Source: Bacillus ectoiniformans
GTDB taxonomy: Bacteria > Bacillota > Bacilli > Bacillales > Domibacillaceae
Assembly (NCBI RefSeq): GCF_016908875.1
Contig: NZ_JAFBES010000001.1
Location: 124,001 to 188,000 of the forward strand
Reading direction: 5' to 3'
Length of the DNA stretch: 64,000 bases
Position 1 is the first letter of the stretch. Each line of letters begins with the position of its first letter. Below are positions 1 to 9,249 of this stretch, piece by piece. The position numbers and the translations under genes were made by a program. Under the pieces are notes generated by a model. It was not told the origin of the DNA, ran no database searches, and saw only the letters and a program-made list of their open reading frames with translations.

Positions 1-1820
1 ACCTTAGAAGGAACGACTACATTTCCTAAAGACTTACTCATCTTGCGCCCTTCCCCATCAAGAGCAAAACCATGGCTTAATACGCCTTTATATGGCGCTT
101 TTCCTGTTACAGCCACACCTGTTGTTAAAGAAGAGTTAAACCAGCCGCGATATTGATCCGAACCTTCTAGGTAAAGATCCGCCGGACGCTGAAGGTCGTC
201 ACGTTCTTCCAGCACAGCCTGATGAGAAGATCCTGAGTCAAACCATACATCCATGATATCTGTTTCTTTAGAGAACTGGCCATTTGGACTTCCCGGATGT
301 GTAAATCCTTCCGGCAGCAAGTCTTTTGCTTCCTTTTCAAACCAGATATTTGATCCATGCTCACGGAACATTGCAGACACATGAGCAATTGTTTCATCGG
401 TAATGATCGGTTCATTATTCTCCGCGTAAAAGACCGGAATCGGAACACCCCATGCACGCTGACGGGAAATACACCAGTCGCCTCTGTCACGAATCATATT
501 AAACAGACGCGTTTCGCCCCAAGAAGGAATCCACTTCGTTTCTTTTACCGCTTCAAGAAGTTCACTTCTGAATTTATCAATTGAGGCAAACCACTGAGCC
601 GTTGCACGGTAAATAACCGGCTTCTTCGTGCGCCAATCGTGCGGATAGGAATGAGTGATGAAGTTGAGCTTCAAGAGAGCGCCTGCTTCTTTAAGCTTCT
701 CTGTAATTGGTTTATTCGCTTCATCGTAAAACAGCCCTTCAAATCCAGGCGCCTCTTCTGTCATTACACCGCGGTCATTCACTGGACATAGTACGTCAAG
801 TCCATATTTCTTCCCAATAAGGAAATCGTCTTCCCCGTGTCCAGGTGCCGTGTGCACACAGCCTGTACCTGAATCTGTTGTTACATGCTCACCCAGCATA
901 ACAAGGGAATCGCGGTCATATAACGGGTGCTTAGCTACTACATATTCAAGCTCTGCACCTTTCACTTTTTTCGTTACTTCTGGCGCTTCCCAGCCTGTCA
1001 TAGAAGCTACTTCTTCTAAAAGATCTTCTACTACCACGTATTTTTCGCCATTTGCTTCAGCGACTACATACGTCAGTTCAGGATGCACAGAAATTCCCAG
1101 GTTGGCAGGAATTGTCCATGGCGTTGTCGTCCAGATAATAAATTTTGTGCCTTCTTCAAGCACGCCTTTTCCATCTGTCACATCAAATGTCACATAAATG
1201 GATGCAGAGCGCTTGTCTTGATACTCGATCTCTGCTTCAGCTAGAGCTGATTCGCTTGATGGAGACCAATAAACCGGCTTAAGGCCTTTGTAAATATAGC
1301 CTTTTTTCGCCATATCTCCGAACACTTTAATCTGCTGCGCTTCGTATTCCGGCTTTAAGGTAATATAAGGGTTTTCCCAATCTCCGCGAACACCCAGACG
1401 TTTAAATTGCTCTCTTTGGCTGTCAACTTGCTCATACGCGTATTCTTCACATAATTTGCGGAATTCAGCCACAGTCATTTCTTTTCGCTTAACGCCTTTG
1501 TTCGTCAGCGCCTGCTCAATTGGCAATCCGTGAGTATCCCAGCCCGGCACATAAGGAGCATGAAAGCCGCTCATTGATTTATAACGCACAATAAAATCTT
1601 TTAAAATTTTGTTCAGGGCATGGCCCATATGAATATCGCCATTGGCGTATGGAGGTCCGTCATGAAGTACGAACATCGGTCTGCCTTCCGTGCGCTCCTG
1701 TACTTTTTTATAAATATCCATCTCGTTCCATTTTTCTTGCACTTCTGGTTCGCGCTTAGGTAAATTCCCGCGCATCGGAAATTCAGTTTTTGGCATTAAT
1801 AGCGTATCTTTATATTCCAT
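1..1820 (-). CDS. ileS: Isoleucine--tRNA ligase, N-terminal part (truncated by window edge)
   Basis: Charges tRNA-Ile with isoleucine in the cytoplasm; class I synthetase. About 606 codons are visible before the left edge; the family is about 920 residues, so the C-terminal third is missing. The class I HIGH signature appears as HMGH at residues 64-67, and the KMSKS loop (residues 593-597) is encoded at 30-44. The editing (CP1) domain lies between them. Two adjacent ATG codons exist (1823 and 1820). I chose 1820 because AGGAGG then sits six bases upstream, and because the start then reads MEYKDTLL, like the B. subtilis protein. A T-box leader and a sigma-A promoter precede it. Identity is certain. 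Confidence 0.97.
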   Translation of the reverse strand, partial: MEYKDTLLMPKTEFPMRGNLPKREPEVQEKWNEMDIYKKVQERTEGRPMFVLHDGPPYANGDIHMGHALNKILKDFIVRYKSMSGFHAPYVPGWDTHGLPIEQALTNKGVKRKEMTVAEFRKLCEEYAYEQVDSQREQFKRLGVRGDWENPYITLKPEYEAQQIKVFGDMAKKGYIYKGLKPVYWSPSSESALAEAEIEYQDKRSASIYVTFDVTDGKGVLEEGTKFIIWTTTPWTIPANLGISVHPELTYVVAEANGEKYVVVEDLLEEVASMTGWEAPEVTKKVKGAELEYVVAKHPLYDRDSLVMLGEHVTTDSGTGCVHTAPGHGEDDFLIGKKYGLDVLCPVNDRGVMTEEAPGFEGLFYDEANKPITEKLKEAGALLKLNFITHSYPHDWRTKKPVIYRATAQWFASIDKFRSELLEAVKETKWIPSWGETRLFNMIRDRGDWCISRQRAWGVPIPVFYAENNEPIITDETIAHVSAMFREHGSNIWFEKEAKDLLPEGFTHPGSPNGQFSKETDIMDVWFDSGSSHQAVLEERDDLQRPADLYLEGSDQYRGWFNSSLTTGVAVTGKAPYKGVLSHGFALDGEGRKMSKSLGNVVVPSK

Positions 1821-1870
1821 CATGATCCTCCTAAATTTTTTAATCCTCGATGCAACTAAAAATGAATACA

Positions 1871-2140
1871 AAAAAACCTTCTCATCCCAAAAATAAGGGA
1901 CGAGAAGGTTCCCGCGGTACCACCCTGATTAACAGACAGATTGCGCCTGTTCACTTAATCATTCGTAACGTGAATGATGCGCTCCCCTCTACTTATAAGA
2001 AAATGTTCAAAAGGAGTACTCCAGGGTGATCTTCCATTTATTCCTTTTGCCAGGCTTCCACCAGCTCCTGACTCGCTAAAAAAAGTGAATAAATGTACTG
2101 TCCCTATCATCGTTTTTCATTTATAGGCTCATTCGTAATA
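1871..2140 (-). ncRNA. Ile-responsive T-box leader of ileS
   Basis: A T-box riboswitch that senses uncharged tRNA-Ile and allows read-through into ileS. On the minus strand the diagnostic T-box AGGGTGGTACCGCGG is encoded within 1911-1926. It is followed by a terminator hairpin (1871-1910; arms AACCTTCTCGTCCC / GGGATGAGAAGGTT, then six T). The T-box can pair with the acceptor end of uncharged tRNA to form the antiterminator. A candidate isoleucine specifier codon ATC lies at 2030-2028 in the 3' side of Stem I; the specifier assignment is inferred from context, not from a computed fold. Confidence 0.93.
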
Positions 2141-2145
2141 GTACA

Positions 2146-2174
2146 ATTATAAAAATTGCAGACTCGTTCGTCAA
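2146..2174 (-). promoter_or_regulatory. Sigma-A promoter of the ileS T-box transcript
   Basis: On the minus strand TTGACG (2174-2169) and TATAAT (2151-2146) are separated by 17 bases, a near-consensus vegetative promoter. It starts three bases after the divIVA stop codon and would launch the T-box leader, so ileS has its own transcript apart from the ylm-divIVA genes. Confidence 0.8.
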
Positions 2175-2176
2175 GT

Positions 2177-2686
2177 TTACCTGTCTTCTTCGCTTAATTT
2201 CTCTAATTCATTAGCGTCTACTTCAAAATCCATCAACGTATCCCAATCATCATTGCTTAAAAGATCTAATTGAGCTTCCATCAGCATTTTAAACCGAGTA
2301 CGGAATACTTTAGACTGCTTTTTCAACTCTTCAATCTCCACAGCAATCTTTCTCGCTTTAGATAAAGATTCATTTACAATCCGATCTGCGTTTTTTTCCG
2401 CTTCGCGGATCAAAAGCTTCGCTTCCTTGTGAGCGTTCCGCTTCACATCTTCCGCTGTTTCCTGAGCGATAATAATCGACTTGTTTAATGTCTCTTCGAT
2501 CGTTGTAAAATAGCCAAGTTTTTCCTGTTGGGCGTTCAGCTGATCTTCAATCTCTTTCTTTTCCCGAATAATTAATTCATAGTCCTTAATAATCTGGTTC
2601 AAGAATTCATTTACTTCGTCTTCATCATATCCACGAAACCCACGGCTAAATTCTTTATTATGTATATCTAACGGCGTTAACGGCAT
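2177..2686 (-). CDS. divIVA: Cell division / septum-placement protein DivIVA
   Basis: Peripheral membrane protein that recognises negatively curved membrane at septa and poles and recruits the Min system and polar factors. The 169-residue product has the conserved N-terminal lipid-binding segment; F17 and R18 fall where the membrane-inserting pair of B. subtilis DivIVA lies. Long heptad-rich coiled coils run from about residue 30 to 150, and the tail is acidic. Length fits the family (about 165). It is the last gene of the ylm cluster, 107 bases after ylmH. Identity is secure. Confidence 0.96.
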   Translation of the reverse strand: MPLTPLDIHNKEFSRGFRGYDEDEVNEFLNQIIKDYELIIREKKEIEDQLNAQQEKLGYFTTIEETLNKSIIIAQETAEDVKRNAHKEAKLLIREAEKNADRIVNESLSKARKIAVEIEELKKQSKVFRTRFKMLMEAQLDLLSNDDWDTLMDFEVDANELEKLSEEDR

Positions 2687-2793
2687 ACGGCCACCTCCAC
2701 GGCAATTCTAAAACTTTCATTTTTACATCTCACTGCTTCATATTATAAAGGTTTTTCGGTAGCTTGTGGGTAAATTCCTGCAATTTTAAGAAT

Positions 2794-3570
2794 TTATTTC
2801 AAAATTCCTAACACAATCCGCCATTTTTCCTTCTTTGTTTTTCCTTCGATTTCTAAAAGTTTGCTTCTTCCTACCCCTCTGACAGAAAATACATCACCGG
2901 CTGAACACTCATAAGAAATGTCTTCTACGTATTTCCAGTTCACCTTGACAAGACCGCCTTTTATTAAAGCTTGAACTTTCTGCCTAGATAATTTCGAAAC
3001 AGCGGCAAGTACAGCATCAAGACGAAGAGAACTGACTGTTGTCGTCATGTCTTTCCATTCTTCCATCGCACGAATGGCTTCTTGAAAAGAAGTCTGTTCA
3101 AGGGTGACTGCGGTTTTACCTACCGCTTGCAAATTCAGTTCCACATAACTGCTTACTTCACTCGCCGCAATGAATTGGAACCTTGTCCCATCAGTCAAAA
3201 TATCGCCGAACTTCCCGCGTCTAAGTCCGAGGCCCATGATACTCCCCAGCACTTTCGGATGTTCAAGTGAAGTAAACTTTTGCGGATAATTAATTTCATA
3301 CAGCACCATTTCAAAATCAGAATCAGCTGGTTCATAGTAAGCAGGATAAATCAGCGCACGTTTTCTTTCTGCTGCCTTGGCCCCTCCAAAAAAGGAGACA
3401 AGCGGTTCATCATGAGAGCCAATGATAGACTGAACAATCATCTGCTCTCTTGGATCAAGAAAGTCTGTCAGCTTCGGGGCATACATCTCTTCTACAGAAT
3501 CTTTCCATTCGAGCACTTGATCAATAAATTCCTTTTCTTCCGGACGAAAATGCTGATAAATGGATGACAC
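2794..3570 (-). CDS. ylmH: YlmH family S4-domain RNA-binding protein
   Basis: 258-residue protein with an S4 RNA-binding domain at about residues 182-245 (SSLRLDAVLAAVSKLSRQK start), preceded by the globular YlmH N-terminal domain. The family binds RNA/ribosomes, and the gene sits next to divIVA and sepF in most Firmicutes. The start is a GTG codon preceded by GGAGG at eight-base spacing. A terminator-like hairpin lies just upstream (3604-3634). Its precise cellular role is not evident from sequence. Confidence 0.92.
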   Translation of the reverse strand: MSSIYQHFRPEEKEFIDQVLEWKDSVEEMYAPKLTDFLDPREQMIVQSIIGSHDEPLVSFFGGAKAAERKRALIYPAYYEPADSDFEMVLYEINYPQKFTSLEHPKVLGSIMGLGLRRGKFGDILTDGTRFQFIAASEVSSYVELNLQAVGKTAVTLEQTSFQEAIRAMEEWKDMTTTVSSLRLDAVLAAVSKLSRQKVQALIKGGLVKVNWKYVEDISYECSAGDVFSVRGVGRSKLLEIEGKTKKEKWRIVLGILK

Positions 3571-3603
3571 AAAGCAGACCTCCTTTATATATTATTCGGC
3601 ATC

Positions 3604-3634
3604 AAAAAAGGAAGCATCCCGCTTCCTCTTTTTT
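3604..3634 (-). terminator. Hairpin terminator between ylmG and ylmH
   Basis: On the minus strand GAGGAAGC, a short GGGAT loop, then GCTTCC followed by six T. The complementary A-run also gives a T-tract on the plus strand. It lies just after the ylmG stop codon and would attenuate transcription into ylmH and divIVA. Confidence 0.7.
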
Positions 3635-3638
3635 CATA

Positions 3639-3902
3639 CTATACAAACCACGATGCTAACTGGTATAACCCTCTAGTAGCTAGATTCAATACGAAAAATG
3701 CAACTAAAGGTGAAATGTCAATCATTCCGATAGACGGAACAATACGTCTGAACGGCTCCAAATACGGTTCGCAAATTTTTGTAAGAAACTGTCCAATGCT
3801 TGATTCACGCGCATTAGGAAACCAAGACATCAATATATAAATAATTAATGCCCAAGAATAAATTTCAATAGCTCTGACTAAAAGCCCAATTACTATTTCC
3901 AC
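3639..3902 (-). CDS. ylmG: YggT family membrane protein YlmG
   Basis: 87-residue integral membrane protein of the YggT family. Two hydrophobic helices (about residues 5-27 and 63-85) flank the family's polar segment [14 protein letters not shown]. The family is associated with division and membrane organisation through its constant linkage to sepF. The start lies six bases after the sepF stop, so the two are co-transcribed. The biochemical function is unknown. Confidence 0.92.
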   Translation of the reverse strand: MEIVIGLLVRAIEIYSWALIIYILMSWFPNARESSIGQFLTKICEPYLEPFRRIVPSIGMIDISPLVAFFVLNLATRGLYQLASWFV

Positions 3903-3908
3903 TGTTTA

Positions 3909-4343
3909 TTACCACCTCGACTGATCAACTTCTTCTTCTGAAAGAAATTGAGATATATTTCCTGATACCTCAACATTATCAGGTGTGCACAAAAATATTT
4001 TCGGGCCTAATTGCTGAATCTCCCCGCCAATGGCGTAAACGGTTCCGCTTAAAAAATCAACAATTCTTTTTGCCTGGTCATGCTGAATTCGCTGCAGGTT
4101 TACGACAGCGGCTCTTCTGCTTTTTAGATGGTCTGCGATTTCCTGTGCCTCGGCAAAGACGCGCGGCTCTACTAAAATGACCTTTGACGTTTTCTGTACG
4201 CTTTGTAAGCTTAGTACATTCTTTTTAGCTGATCGGGCTGGAGTCTGGTCTTCATACGAAGCCGCTTCTAGCCCTTCAGCTTCCCGATAATCTTCATCGT
4301 CTAAAAGAAAGAAAGCTTTAAACTTTGACTTAATTCCCACCAT
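3909..4343 (-). CDS. sepF: Cell division protein SepF
   Basis: Membrane anchor and ring-forming partner of FtsZ that overlaps FtsA in function. The 144-residue product has an N-terminal amphipathic helix ([12 protein letters not shown]), a variable linker with basic residues, and the conserved C-terminal SepF domain from about residue 50 ([15 protein letters not shown] ... VVNLQRI ... [13 protein letters not shown]). GGAGGTG upstream favours the GTG at 4340 (seven-base spacing) over the ATG at 4343 (four bases); the two differ by one residue. It lies in the ylmE-sepF-ylmG run. Confidence 0.95.
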   Translation of the reverse strand: MVGIKSKFKAFFLLDDEDYREAEGLEAASYEDQTPARSAKKNVLSLQSVQKTSKVILVEPRVFAEAQEIADHLKSRRAAVVNLQRIQHDQAKRIVDFLSGTVYAIGGEIQQLGPKIFLCTPDNVEVSGNISQFLSEEEVDQSRW

Positions 4344-4357
4344 TCCACCTCCCAGGT

Positions 4358-5029
4358 CTATTCACCAACAAGGGCAGTTCCAAGACGAATCATTGTTGCA
4401 CCTTCTTCTATCGCAATGGCAAAATCATTGCTCATCCCCATTGATAGCTCCTTGCACGGGGCCTCATCTAATTGAAGATCTTGAACTTCAGTTTGAAGAC
4501 TTTTAAGTTTTTTAAAGCATTGACGCAGCATCTCTTCGTTATCTGTTAAAGGAGCCATAGTCATCAAACCGCAAATCTTGATGTTTTCTAAGCCTTGAAG
4601 ATCCTGCACAAACGCTAAAACATCCTCTGGATTTAACCCGTGTTTGGATTCCTCACCCGATACATTGACTTGCACAAAGCATTGAATAGGGCTCTCTGCA
4701 CGCTTATTAATTTCTTTAGCAAGCGATAGGCGATCCAAAGAATGTATGTATGATACTTTATCGATTATATTTTTGACTTTTCTAGTTTGTAAACTGCCTA
4801 TGAAGTGCCATGTCGGCTTGTCCTCTAAGACATCCCATTTTTCTAACAAGCTGTCATCTCGGTTTTCACCGAAATGCCGAAGTCCGGCTTCTATGGCTTC
4901 CTGTGCCCTTTCAATCGACACATATTTGGTTACCGCAATAATCTTTACTTCATCAGGGTGTCTCCCTGCATTCTCACATGCTTGATTTACTTGTTCTTGT
5001 ATCGTTTGCAGTTTGTCTATTACCTTCAT
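4358..5029 (-). CDS. ylmE: PLP homeostasis protein, YggS/YlmE family
   Basis: 223-residue single-domain pyridoxal-phosphate-binding protein with an alanine-racemase-like TIM barrel. The expected PLP lysine is K35 in IIAVTKYVS. The HFGENR and WHFIGSLQ motifs and the C-terminal phosphate-binding region ([10 protein letters not shown] ... GTALVGE) are present. The family controls free PLP and amino-acid balance and has no known catalytic reaction. Its ATG overlaps the ylmD stop codon by four bases, showing translational coupling. Confidence 0.94.
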   Translation of the reverse strand: MKVIDKLQTIQEQVNQACENAGRHPDEVKIIAVTKYVSIERAQEAIEAGLRHFGENRDDSLLEKWDVLEDKPTWHFIGSLQTRKVKNIIDKVSYIHSLDRLSLAKEINKRAESPIQCFVQVNVSGEESKHGLNPEDVLAFVQDLQGLENIKICGLMTMAPLTDNEEMLRQCFKKLKSLQTEVQDLQLDEAPCKELSMGMSNDFAIAIEEGATMIRLGTALVGE

Positions 5030-5859
5030 GATGTTGCATTCTCCTTCCAGCCAATAAAGCTCATCATTCTGCCTGTACGTCCTTGATCACGGCGGTGCGA
5101 AAAGAATTCACTGCTGCAGCTTGTACACAAGGAAGTCGTCTGGATCTGTTCCTTCTTCAAACCCGATTGAAGCAAGATGCTTTCGTTAAGCTGCTGAAGA
5201 GATAGATGATATTCTGAAGACTTACCCGGCACAGGCTGAAACGGCGGTGTTTCTGATGGGTGAACCCATGGTCTCACTTCGCGAATGACGCGTTCATCTA
5301 CAATATAGCATTGACTGCAAATCGAAGGCCCAATCACTGCAAGTATATCTTCTGCATCTATTCCATCTTTCTGCCAAGCTTTAATCATCTCTCGACCGAT
5401 ACCCGAAACGGTTCCTTTCCATCCTGCATGCGCAATTCCAATTCTGTCTCTATTCTTTGAGTAAAAGTATAAAGGTACACAGTCTGCAAAGCCGAGGGTT
5501 AATAAAACGCCCTTCTCATCCGTATAGAATCCATCCGTGCCCCGATAGCCTTCCTCGTAGTTTAATGCACCCTTGCCTCGATCTAAAGTGGAAACCTGTA
5601 CGATGCGACTGCCGTGAGTTTGCTCTGCAGCCACCCAATTCTCTACAGGAAAGTCCAGCAAATCACCGGCTAGGCGGCGATTTGCACAAACATCCTCACT
5701 TTTATCTTTCACATGAAAACCAAGATTTAAGCTGTGAAAATCACCGGAACTCACGCCGCCAAGCTTCGTAGTAAAACCTGCGGCAAGCTCGGGATCTTGA
5801 TCGGTCCAATCTTTAATAGTATAAAAACTGTTATGCAGAGAAATGAATGGTTCTGTCAT
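5026..5859 (-). CDS. ylmD: Peptidoglycan-editing / purine nucleoside phosphorylase family protein (YlmD, PgeF)
   Basis: 277-residue protein of the multicopper-polyphenol-oxidase-fold (DUF152, PgeF) family. The conserved metal-site segments are present: QTHGSRI near residue 80, FADCVPLYF near 125, [15 protein letters not shown] near 140-155, and a C-terminal [16 protein letters not shown]. Members have been assigned purine nucleoside phosphorylase activity or removal of misincorporated amino acids from cell-wall precursors; sequence cannot decide between these. It overlaps ylmE downstream. Confidence 0.92.
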   Translation of the reverse strand: MTEPFISLHNSFYTIKDWTDQDPELAAGFTTKLGGVSSGDFHSLNLGFHVKDKSEDVCANRRLAGDLLDFPVENWVAAEQTHGSRIVQVSTLDRGKGALNYEEGYRGTDGFYTDEKGVLLTLGFADCVPLYFYSKNRDRIGIAHAGWKGTVSGIGREMIKAWQKDGIDAEDILAVIGPSICSQCYIVDERVIREVRPWVHPSETPPFQPVPGKSSEYHLSLQQLNESILLQSGLKKEQIQTTSLCTSCSSEFFSHRRDQGRTGRMMSFIGWKENATS

Positions 5860-5926
5860 TTTTTAGCTCCCGAACGTTTTCTTTTAGTGTAACACAATAT
5901 GAAAAAAAACGTCACCGAAAATCACT

Positions 5927-6202
5927 TTATTCCCCCTTCGGTTTGACATCATACGGCACTGTTTGCAAGGAAGAGTACCTGACTAGTATCACATCTTCAC
6001 CGATTTTCACGATTTGTGACCACGGAATGACCACTTCCTCTTCCTTGCCAAACAAACCAAACATTTTCCCAGACCGGCTAATCACAATGGAATCAATGGT
6101 TCCAGCAGCTAAATTTAAATTAATATCTGATATATTGCCTAGTTTCTTCCCATCTCCGACATTTACAATATCTTTTATCTGAAATTCTGAAATTCTAGCC
6201 AC
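5927..6202 (-). CDS. ylmC: PRC-barrel sporulation-associated protein YlmC/YmxH
   Basis: 91-residue PRC-barrel protein of the YlmC/YmxH family. The GTG start follows a run of six G at about six-base spacing. The conserved KDIVNVGDGKKLG and GLFGKEEEVVIPW segments are visible. The gene lies 67 bases before ylmD and is separated from sigG by a terminator. Its molecular role is unknown; the position fits a sporulation-linked function. Confidence 0.9.
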   Translation of the reverse strand: MARISEFQIKDIVNVGDGKKLGNISDINLNLAAGTIDSIVISRSGKMFGLFGKEEEVVIPWSQIVKIGEDVILVRYSSLQTVPYDVKPKGE

Positions 6203-6261
6203 ATCACGCCCCCCTTTATTCTCTAAAATGAAAGACAGTTATAGATACTATATGCAGACAT

Positions 6262-6303
6262 AAAAAAATAAGACTCTTTCTGCGTGTTCCGCTAAAGAGT
6301 CTA
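6262..6303 (-). terminator. Terminator downstream of sigG
   Basis: On the minus strand AGACTCTTT, a 14-base loop, AAAGAGTCT, then TATTTTTTT. It ends the sigG transcript and separates it from ylmC. Confidence 0.8.
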
Positions 6304-6320
6304 TGTAATGAAATACTAAG

Positions 6321-7097
6321 TTAATTAATATTTTTATTCATCTGTTTAATCGCTGCTTTCTCCAACCGGGAGACTTGCGCTTGTGAAATGCCAATTTCAT
6401 CGGCCACTTCCATTTGTGTTTTCCCTTGATAAAAACGCTTTCTAATAATCATTTTTTCCCGGTCATTCAATCGTTTCATACCCTCTTTTAAAGCGATTTC
6501 CTCGATCCAGTTTGTGTCTCTGCTTTTTTCATCGCTAATTTGATCCATAACAAATATTGGATCTCCCCCATCATTATAGATAGGTTCAAAAAGAGAGACG
6601 GGATCTTGAATGGCATCAAGCGCGAAAACGATTTCTTCCTTTGTTACATCCAGCTCTTTACTGATTTCTTCGGCTGTCGGTTCCCGTGAAGTTTCATTCG
6701 TTAATCTTTCACGGACCTGCAATGCTTTGTAGGCGATATCCCTTAATGAACGTGATACTCGTATTGGATTGTTGTCTCTTAAATACCGGCGGATTTCTCC
6801 AATGATCATTGGAACCGCATACGTAGAAAATCTGACATTATGGCTTAAATCAAAATTATCAATAGATTTCATTAACCCTATGCAACCTACTTGAAATAAG
6901 TCATCTACGTATTCTCCGCGGTTATTAAACCGCTGAATGACACTTAGAACTAGCCGTAAGTTGCCATTAACCAGTTTTTCTCTGGCAGCCAGCTCTCCCG
7001 CTTGCAGCCGGCGAAACAGCTCCCGCATTTCCTCATTTTTTAAAACAGGGAGCTTTGAAGTATCTACACCGCAAATTTCAACTTTATTGCGCGCCAT
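6321..7097 (-). CDS. sigG: RNA polymerase sigma factor sigma-G (late forespore)
   Basis: 258-residue sigma-70-family factor active in the forespore after engulfment. The N-terminus MARNKVEICGVDTSKLPVL is the typical sigma-G leader. Region 2 (VGCIGLMKSIDNFD ... VRFSTYAVPMIIGEIRRYLRDN) spans about residues 70-115. Region 4 has the helix-turn-helix MEVADEIGISQAQVSRLEK near the C-terminus. A sigma-F-type promoter (7135-7164) lies upstream and sigE lies further upstream, the canonical spoIIG-spoIIIG order. Confidence 0.97.
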   Translation of the reverse strand: MARNKVEICGVDTSKLPVLKNEEMRELFRRLQAGELAAREKLVNGNLRLVLSVIQRFNNRGEYVDDLFQVGCIGLMKSIDNFDLSHNVRFSTYAVPMIIGEIRRYLRDNNPIRVSRSLRDIAYKALQVRERLTNETSREPTAEEISKELDVTKEEIVFALDAIQDPVSLFEPIYNDGGDPIFVMDQISDEKSRDTNWIEEIALKEGMKRLNDREKMIIRKRFYQGKTQMEVADEIGISQAQVSRLEKAAIKQMNKNIN

Positions 7098-7134
7098 TAT
7101 GAATTCCCTCCTTGCAGGAACTGCTGTACAAAAT

Positions 7135-7164
7135 CAGTATCTCCTCACAAAAAGAAACTTATGC
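7135..7164 (-). promoter_or_regulatory. Sigma-F (forespore) promoter of sigG
   Basis: On the minus strand GCATA (7164-7160), 15 bases, then GGAGATACTG (7144-7135). This matches every position of the B. subtilis sigma-F consensus as I know it (GYWTA, 15, GGnrAnAHTR). It fits the known dependence of sigG transcription on sigma-F. Confidence 0.72.
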
Positions 7165-7229
7165 AAATAAAAAATGGCCAGGAATTTATCAACCCCCGCA
7201 ATGCAGTTGTCATATAGAACGAGCGCACG

Positions 7230-7256
7230 AAAAAAACCGGCTCAGCCGGTTTTTAG
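7230..7256 (-). terminator. Terminator overlapping the sigE stop codon
   Basis: On the minus strand AAAACCGGCT/GAGCCGGTTTTTTT directly after, and partly overlapping, the sigE TAA. It isolates sigG from the spoIIGA-sigE transcript, so sigG depends mainly on its own promoter. Confidence 0.85.
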
Positions 7257-7972
7257 ACCATCTTATTAAACTCTTTCTGAAGACGGTGAATAATTCTTTT
7301 TTCAAGCCTTGAAATATAAGATTGAGAAATCCCGAGCATATCCGCCACATCTTTTTGCGTTTTCTCCTCTCCGCCTCTTAACCCAAACCTAAGCTCCATT
7401 ATTTGTTTCTCACGTGCTGAAAGCTGCTCCATTGCTTTAAATAGAAGACTGCGATCGACCCCTGCTTCGATATCTTTTGTAATAATGTCATCATCCGTGC
7501 CAAGAACATCTGACAACAGGAGCTCATTGCCATCCCAATCGACATTTAACGGTTCATCAAAAGAAACTTCCGATCTGATTTTGTTATTTCTTCTTAAATA
7601 CATCAAGATTTCATTTTCAATGCAGCGAGAAGCGTAGGTTGCAAGTTTAATCTTCTTTTCAGGGTTAAATGTATTGACCGCCTTAATCAGTCCAATCGTC
7701 CCGATGCTAATGAGATCTTCAATATTGATCCCTGTATTTTCGAACTTTCTAGCGATATAGACGACAAGCCTTAAATTTCTTTCAATCAATAATGCACGCG
7801 CGGCTTTATCACCAGTAGGAAGCTTTATAAGGAGTTGCTCCTCTTCATCCCTCGACAAAGGCGGAGGAAGAGCTTCTTTGCCGCCTATATAATAGATCTC
7901 ATCTGCTTTCAGTCCAAGTTTCATTAATAATTTGTACCAAAAATACGTGATTTTTAAGCGAAGACTTCTCAT
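7253..7972 (-). CDS. sigE: RNA polymerase sigma factor sigma-E precursor (early mother cell)
   Basis: 239-residue pro-sigma-E, nearly identical in pattern to the B. subtilis protein. The first 27 or so residues form the amphipathic pro-sequence ([19 protein letters not shown]) that tethers it to the septal membrane; SpoIIGA removes it just before YYIGG. Region 2 includes [21 protein letters not shown]. The C-terminal helix-turn-helix is [18 protein letters not shown]. It lies 45 bases after spoIIGA, in the two-gene spoIIG operon. Confidence 0.98.
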   Translation of the reverse strand: MRSLRLKITYFWYKLLMKLGLKADEIYYIGGKEALPPPLSRDEEEQLLIKLPTGDKAARALLIERNLRLVVYIARKFENTGINIEDLISIGTIGLIKAVNTFNPEKKIKLATYASRCIENEILMYLRRNNKIRSEVSFDEPLNVDWDGNELLLSDVLGTDDDIITKDIEAGVDRSLLFKAMEQLSAREKQIMELRFGLRGGEEKTQKDVADMLGISQSYISRLEKRIIHRLQKEFNKMV

Positions 7973-8017
7973 AAAGCAACCCCCTGATTAATAGAAATAA
8001 ATGAGCTGTTCATTTTT

Positions 8018-8944
8018 TTATGAAACTTCTTCAAATGACAGCACCAATGCCATTTTCGGATGAACGATGCAAGAAAATTGGTCATCTGAAGATAATGGAA
8101 GATTTGTAAAGCATACAAGTCCTTTCGGTACAGTCACCCAGTTTGACCCCGTGCTGATTTTAATCTCGTCCGGTTTAAATGCAGCTAAAAGCTGATGAGC
8201 ATTGCCAACCGATTTTGCCGGAATAAACCGCATTCTCGCGAGCCAATCCTCTGAAAGGTGCTGATTTTCAAATAAAAATTGATCAGGGTGTTCGGCAGAC
8301 ATCACGACACCTTCTGGGATAGAGTCCCTGATCTCTTTAATCGAAACCAGCATAACAGGTGATTTCGATATAGGATCCTGCAGCTGATTCCCCGAATCAA
8401 TCAACCCTTTTACCTTGATCTTGCAATCATTAATATGAATAAAGACATCAACCATTTGATCATATTGAATTTTGACAGACTGGAAATCATCTACCCGGCT
8501 TTTAGCAAAATAATAGGCAATCGGCAGTCCAAACATGACAAACAGCCAGCTGACAGGATCCCCAAAACCATTTAACCCTGCTAAAAAGAAAGCTGAATCC
8601 AACTGCATATCAAAGCTGATAAAATAATGAGCTCCGAGCAGCATACCCCCTGATAAGAAAGTAGCAAAATAAAAAGCTAGCAGATTACTAAAGAAATAGC
8701 GAAAGCGTTTGTACCCAAAGACCGTGTAAACCATCATCAAAGAAAGAATAAGCTTGGCCCATGGCTGTCCGGCTGTTTCTGCAAAAGGCGTCACCATTGC
8801 CAAGATACTTAGACTTCCTATCAGTCCCCCGAGAATCAAACGGGGCCATTTAAACGTCCGCTTCAAGAAAATGGCAGTCATCCACAACAATAAACTGTCA
8901 GCAAGGAAATTCAGAAGCCATAAGGCATCTAAATAAAGTACCAC
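8018..8944 (-). CDS. spoIIGA: Sporulation sigma-E processing peptidase SpoIIGA
   Basis: Membrane aspartic protease that cleaves pro-sigma-E in the mother cell after activation by SpoIIR. The N-terminal half has about five transmembrane helices. The C-terminal half is cytoplasmic with the catalytic LIDSG motif near residue 180. I use a GTG start at 8944, giving about 308 residues, because GGAGG lies six bases upstream and the N-terminus VLYLDALWLLNF then aligns with the family; an in-frame start at 8971 would add nine unsupported residues. A Spo0A-type promoter lies 54 bases upstream. Confidence 0.95.
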   Translation of the reverse strand: MVLYLDALWLLNFLADSLLLWMTAIFLKRTFKWPRLILGGLIGSLSILAMVTPFAETAGQPWAKLILSLMMVYTVFGYKRFRYFFSNLLAFYFATFLSGGMLLGAHYFISFDMQLDSAFFLAGLNGFGDPVSWLFVMFGLPIAYYFAKSRVDDFQSVKIQYDQMVDVFIHINDCKIKVKGLIDSGNQLQDPISKSPVMLVSIKEIRDSIPEGVVMSAEHPDQFLFENQHLSEDWLARMRFIPAKSVGNAHQLLAAFKPDEIKISTGSNWVTVPKGLVCFTNLPLSSDDQFSCIVHPKMALVLSFEEVS

Positions 8945-8997
8945 TGTCTGCCTCCTTTCTATTCCTTTCACGAATACAAGTCTTTTGTTCTTTCTAA

Positions 8998-9084
8998 AGT
9001 ATATAGGGCAAAAAATTAAAAGTCTGTCACAATTTAGAAGGGAAGTGGAACAATTTTTATAAGAAGAATTCGAAGTTTGTCAAA
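8998..9084 (-). promoter_or_regulatory. spoIIG promoter with long spacer and candidate Spo0A boxes
   Basis: On the minus strand a -35-like GTGACA (9030-9025) and a -10 TATACT (9003-8998) are 21 bases apart. The unusually long spacer recalls the 22-base spacer of the B. subtilis spoIIG promoter, which is sigma-A dependent and needs Spo0A~P. A 6-of-7 match to the 0A box (TGTCAAA, plus strand 9078-9084) lies upstream, and a weaker one (TGTCACA, 9025-9031) overlaps the -35. Confidence 0.6.
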
Positions 9085-9249
9085 ACAAGCAATGGATGAA
9101 CAGCTGAGGAGAATTAATTGGAGAAGCAGGGGTAGAAACTGCATTTTCAGGCGGTTTTGTTTGTCGTGAAGAGCGGGTTTTTTTCTGCAGGGAATCATTT
9201 AAGACGTACAAGTGTATTTCTGTGAATGTATTGGTTCATTGATGAAGGG

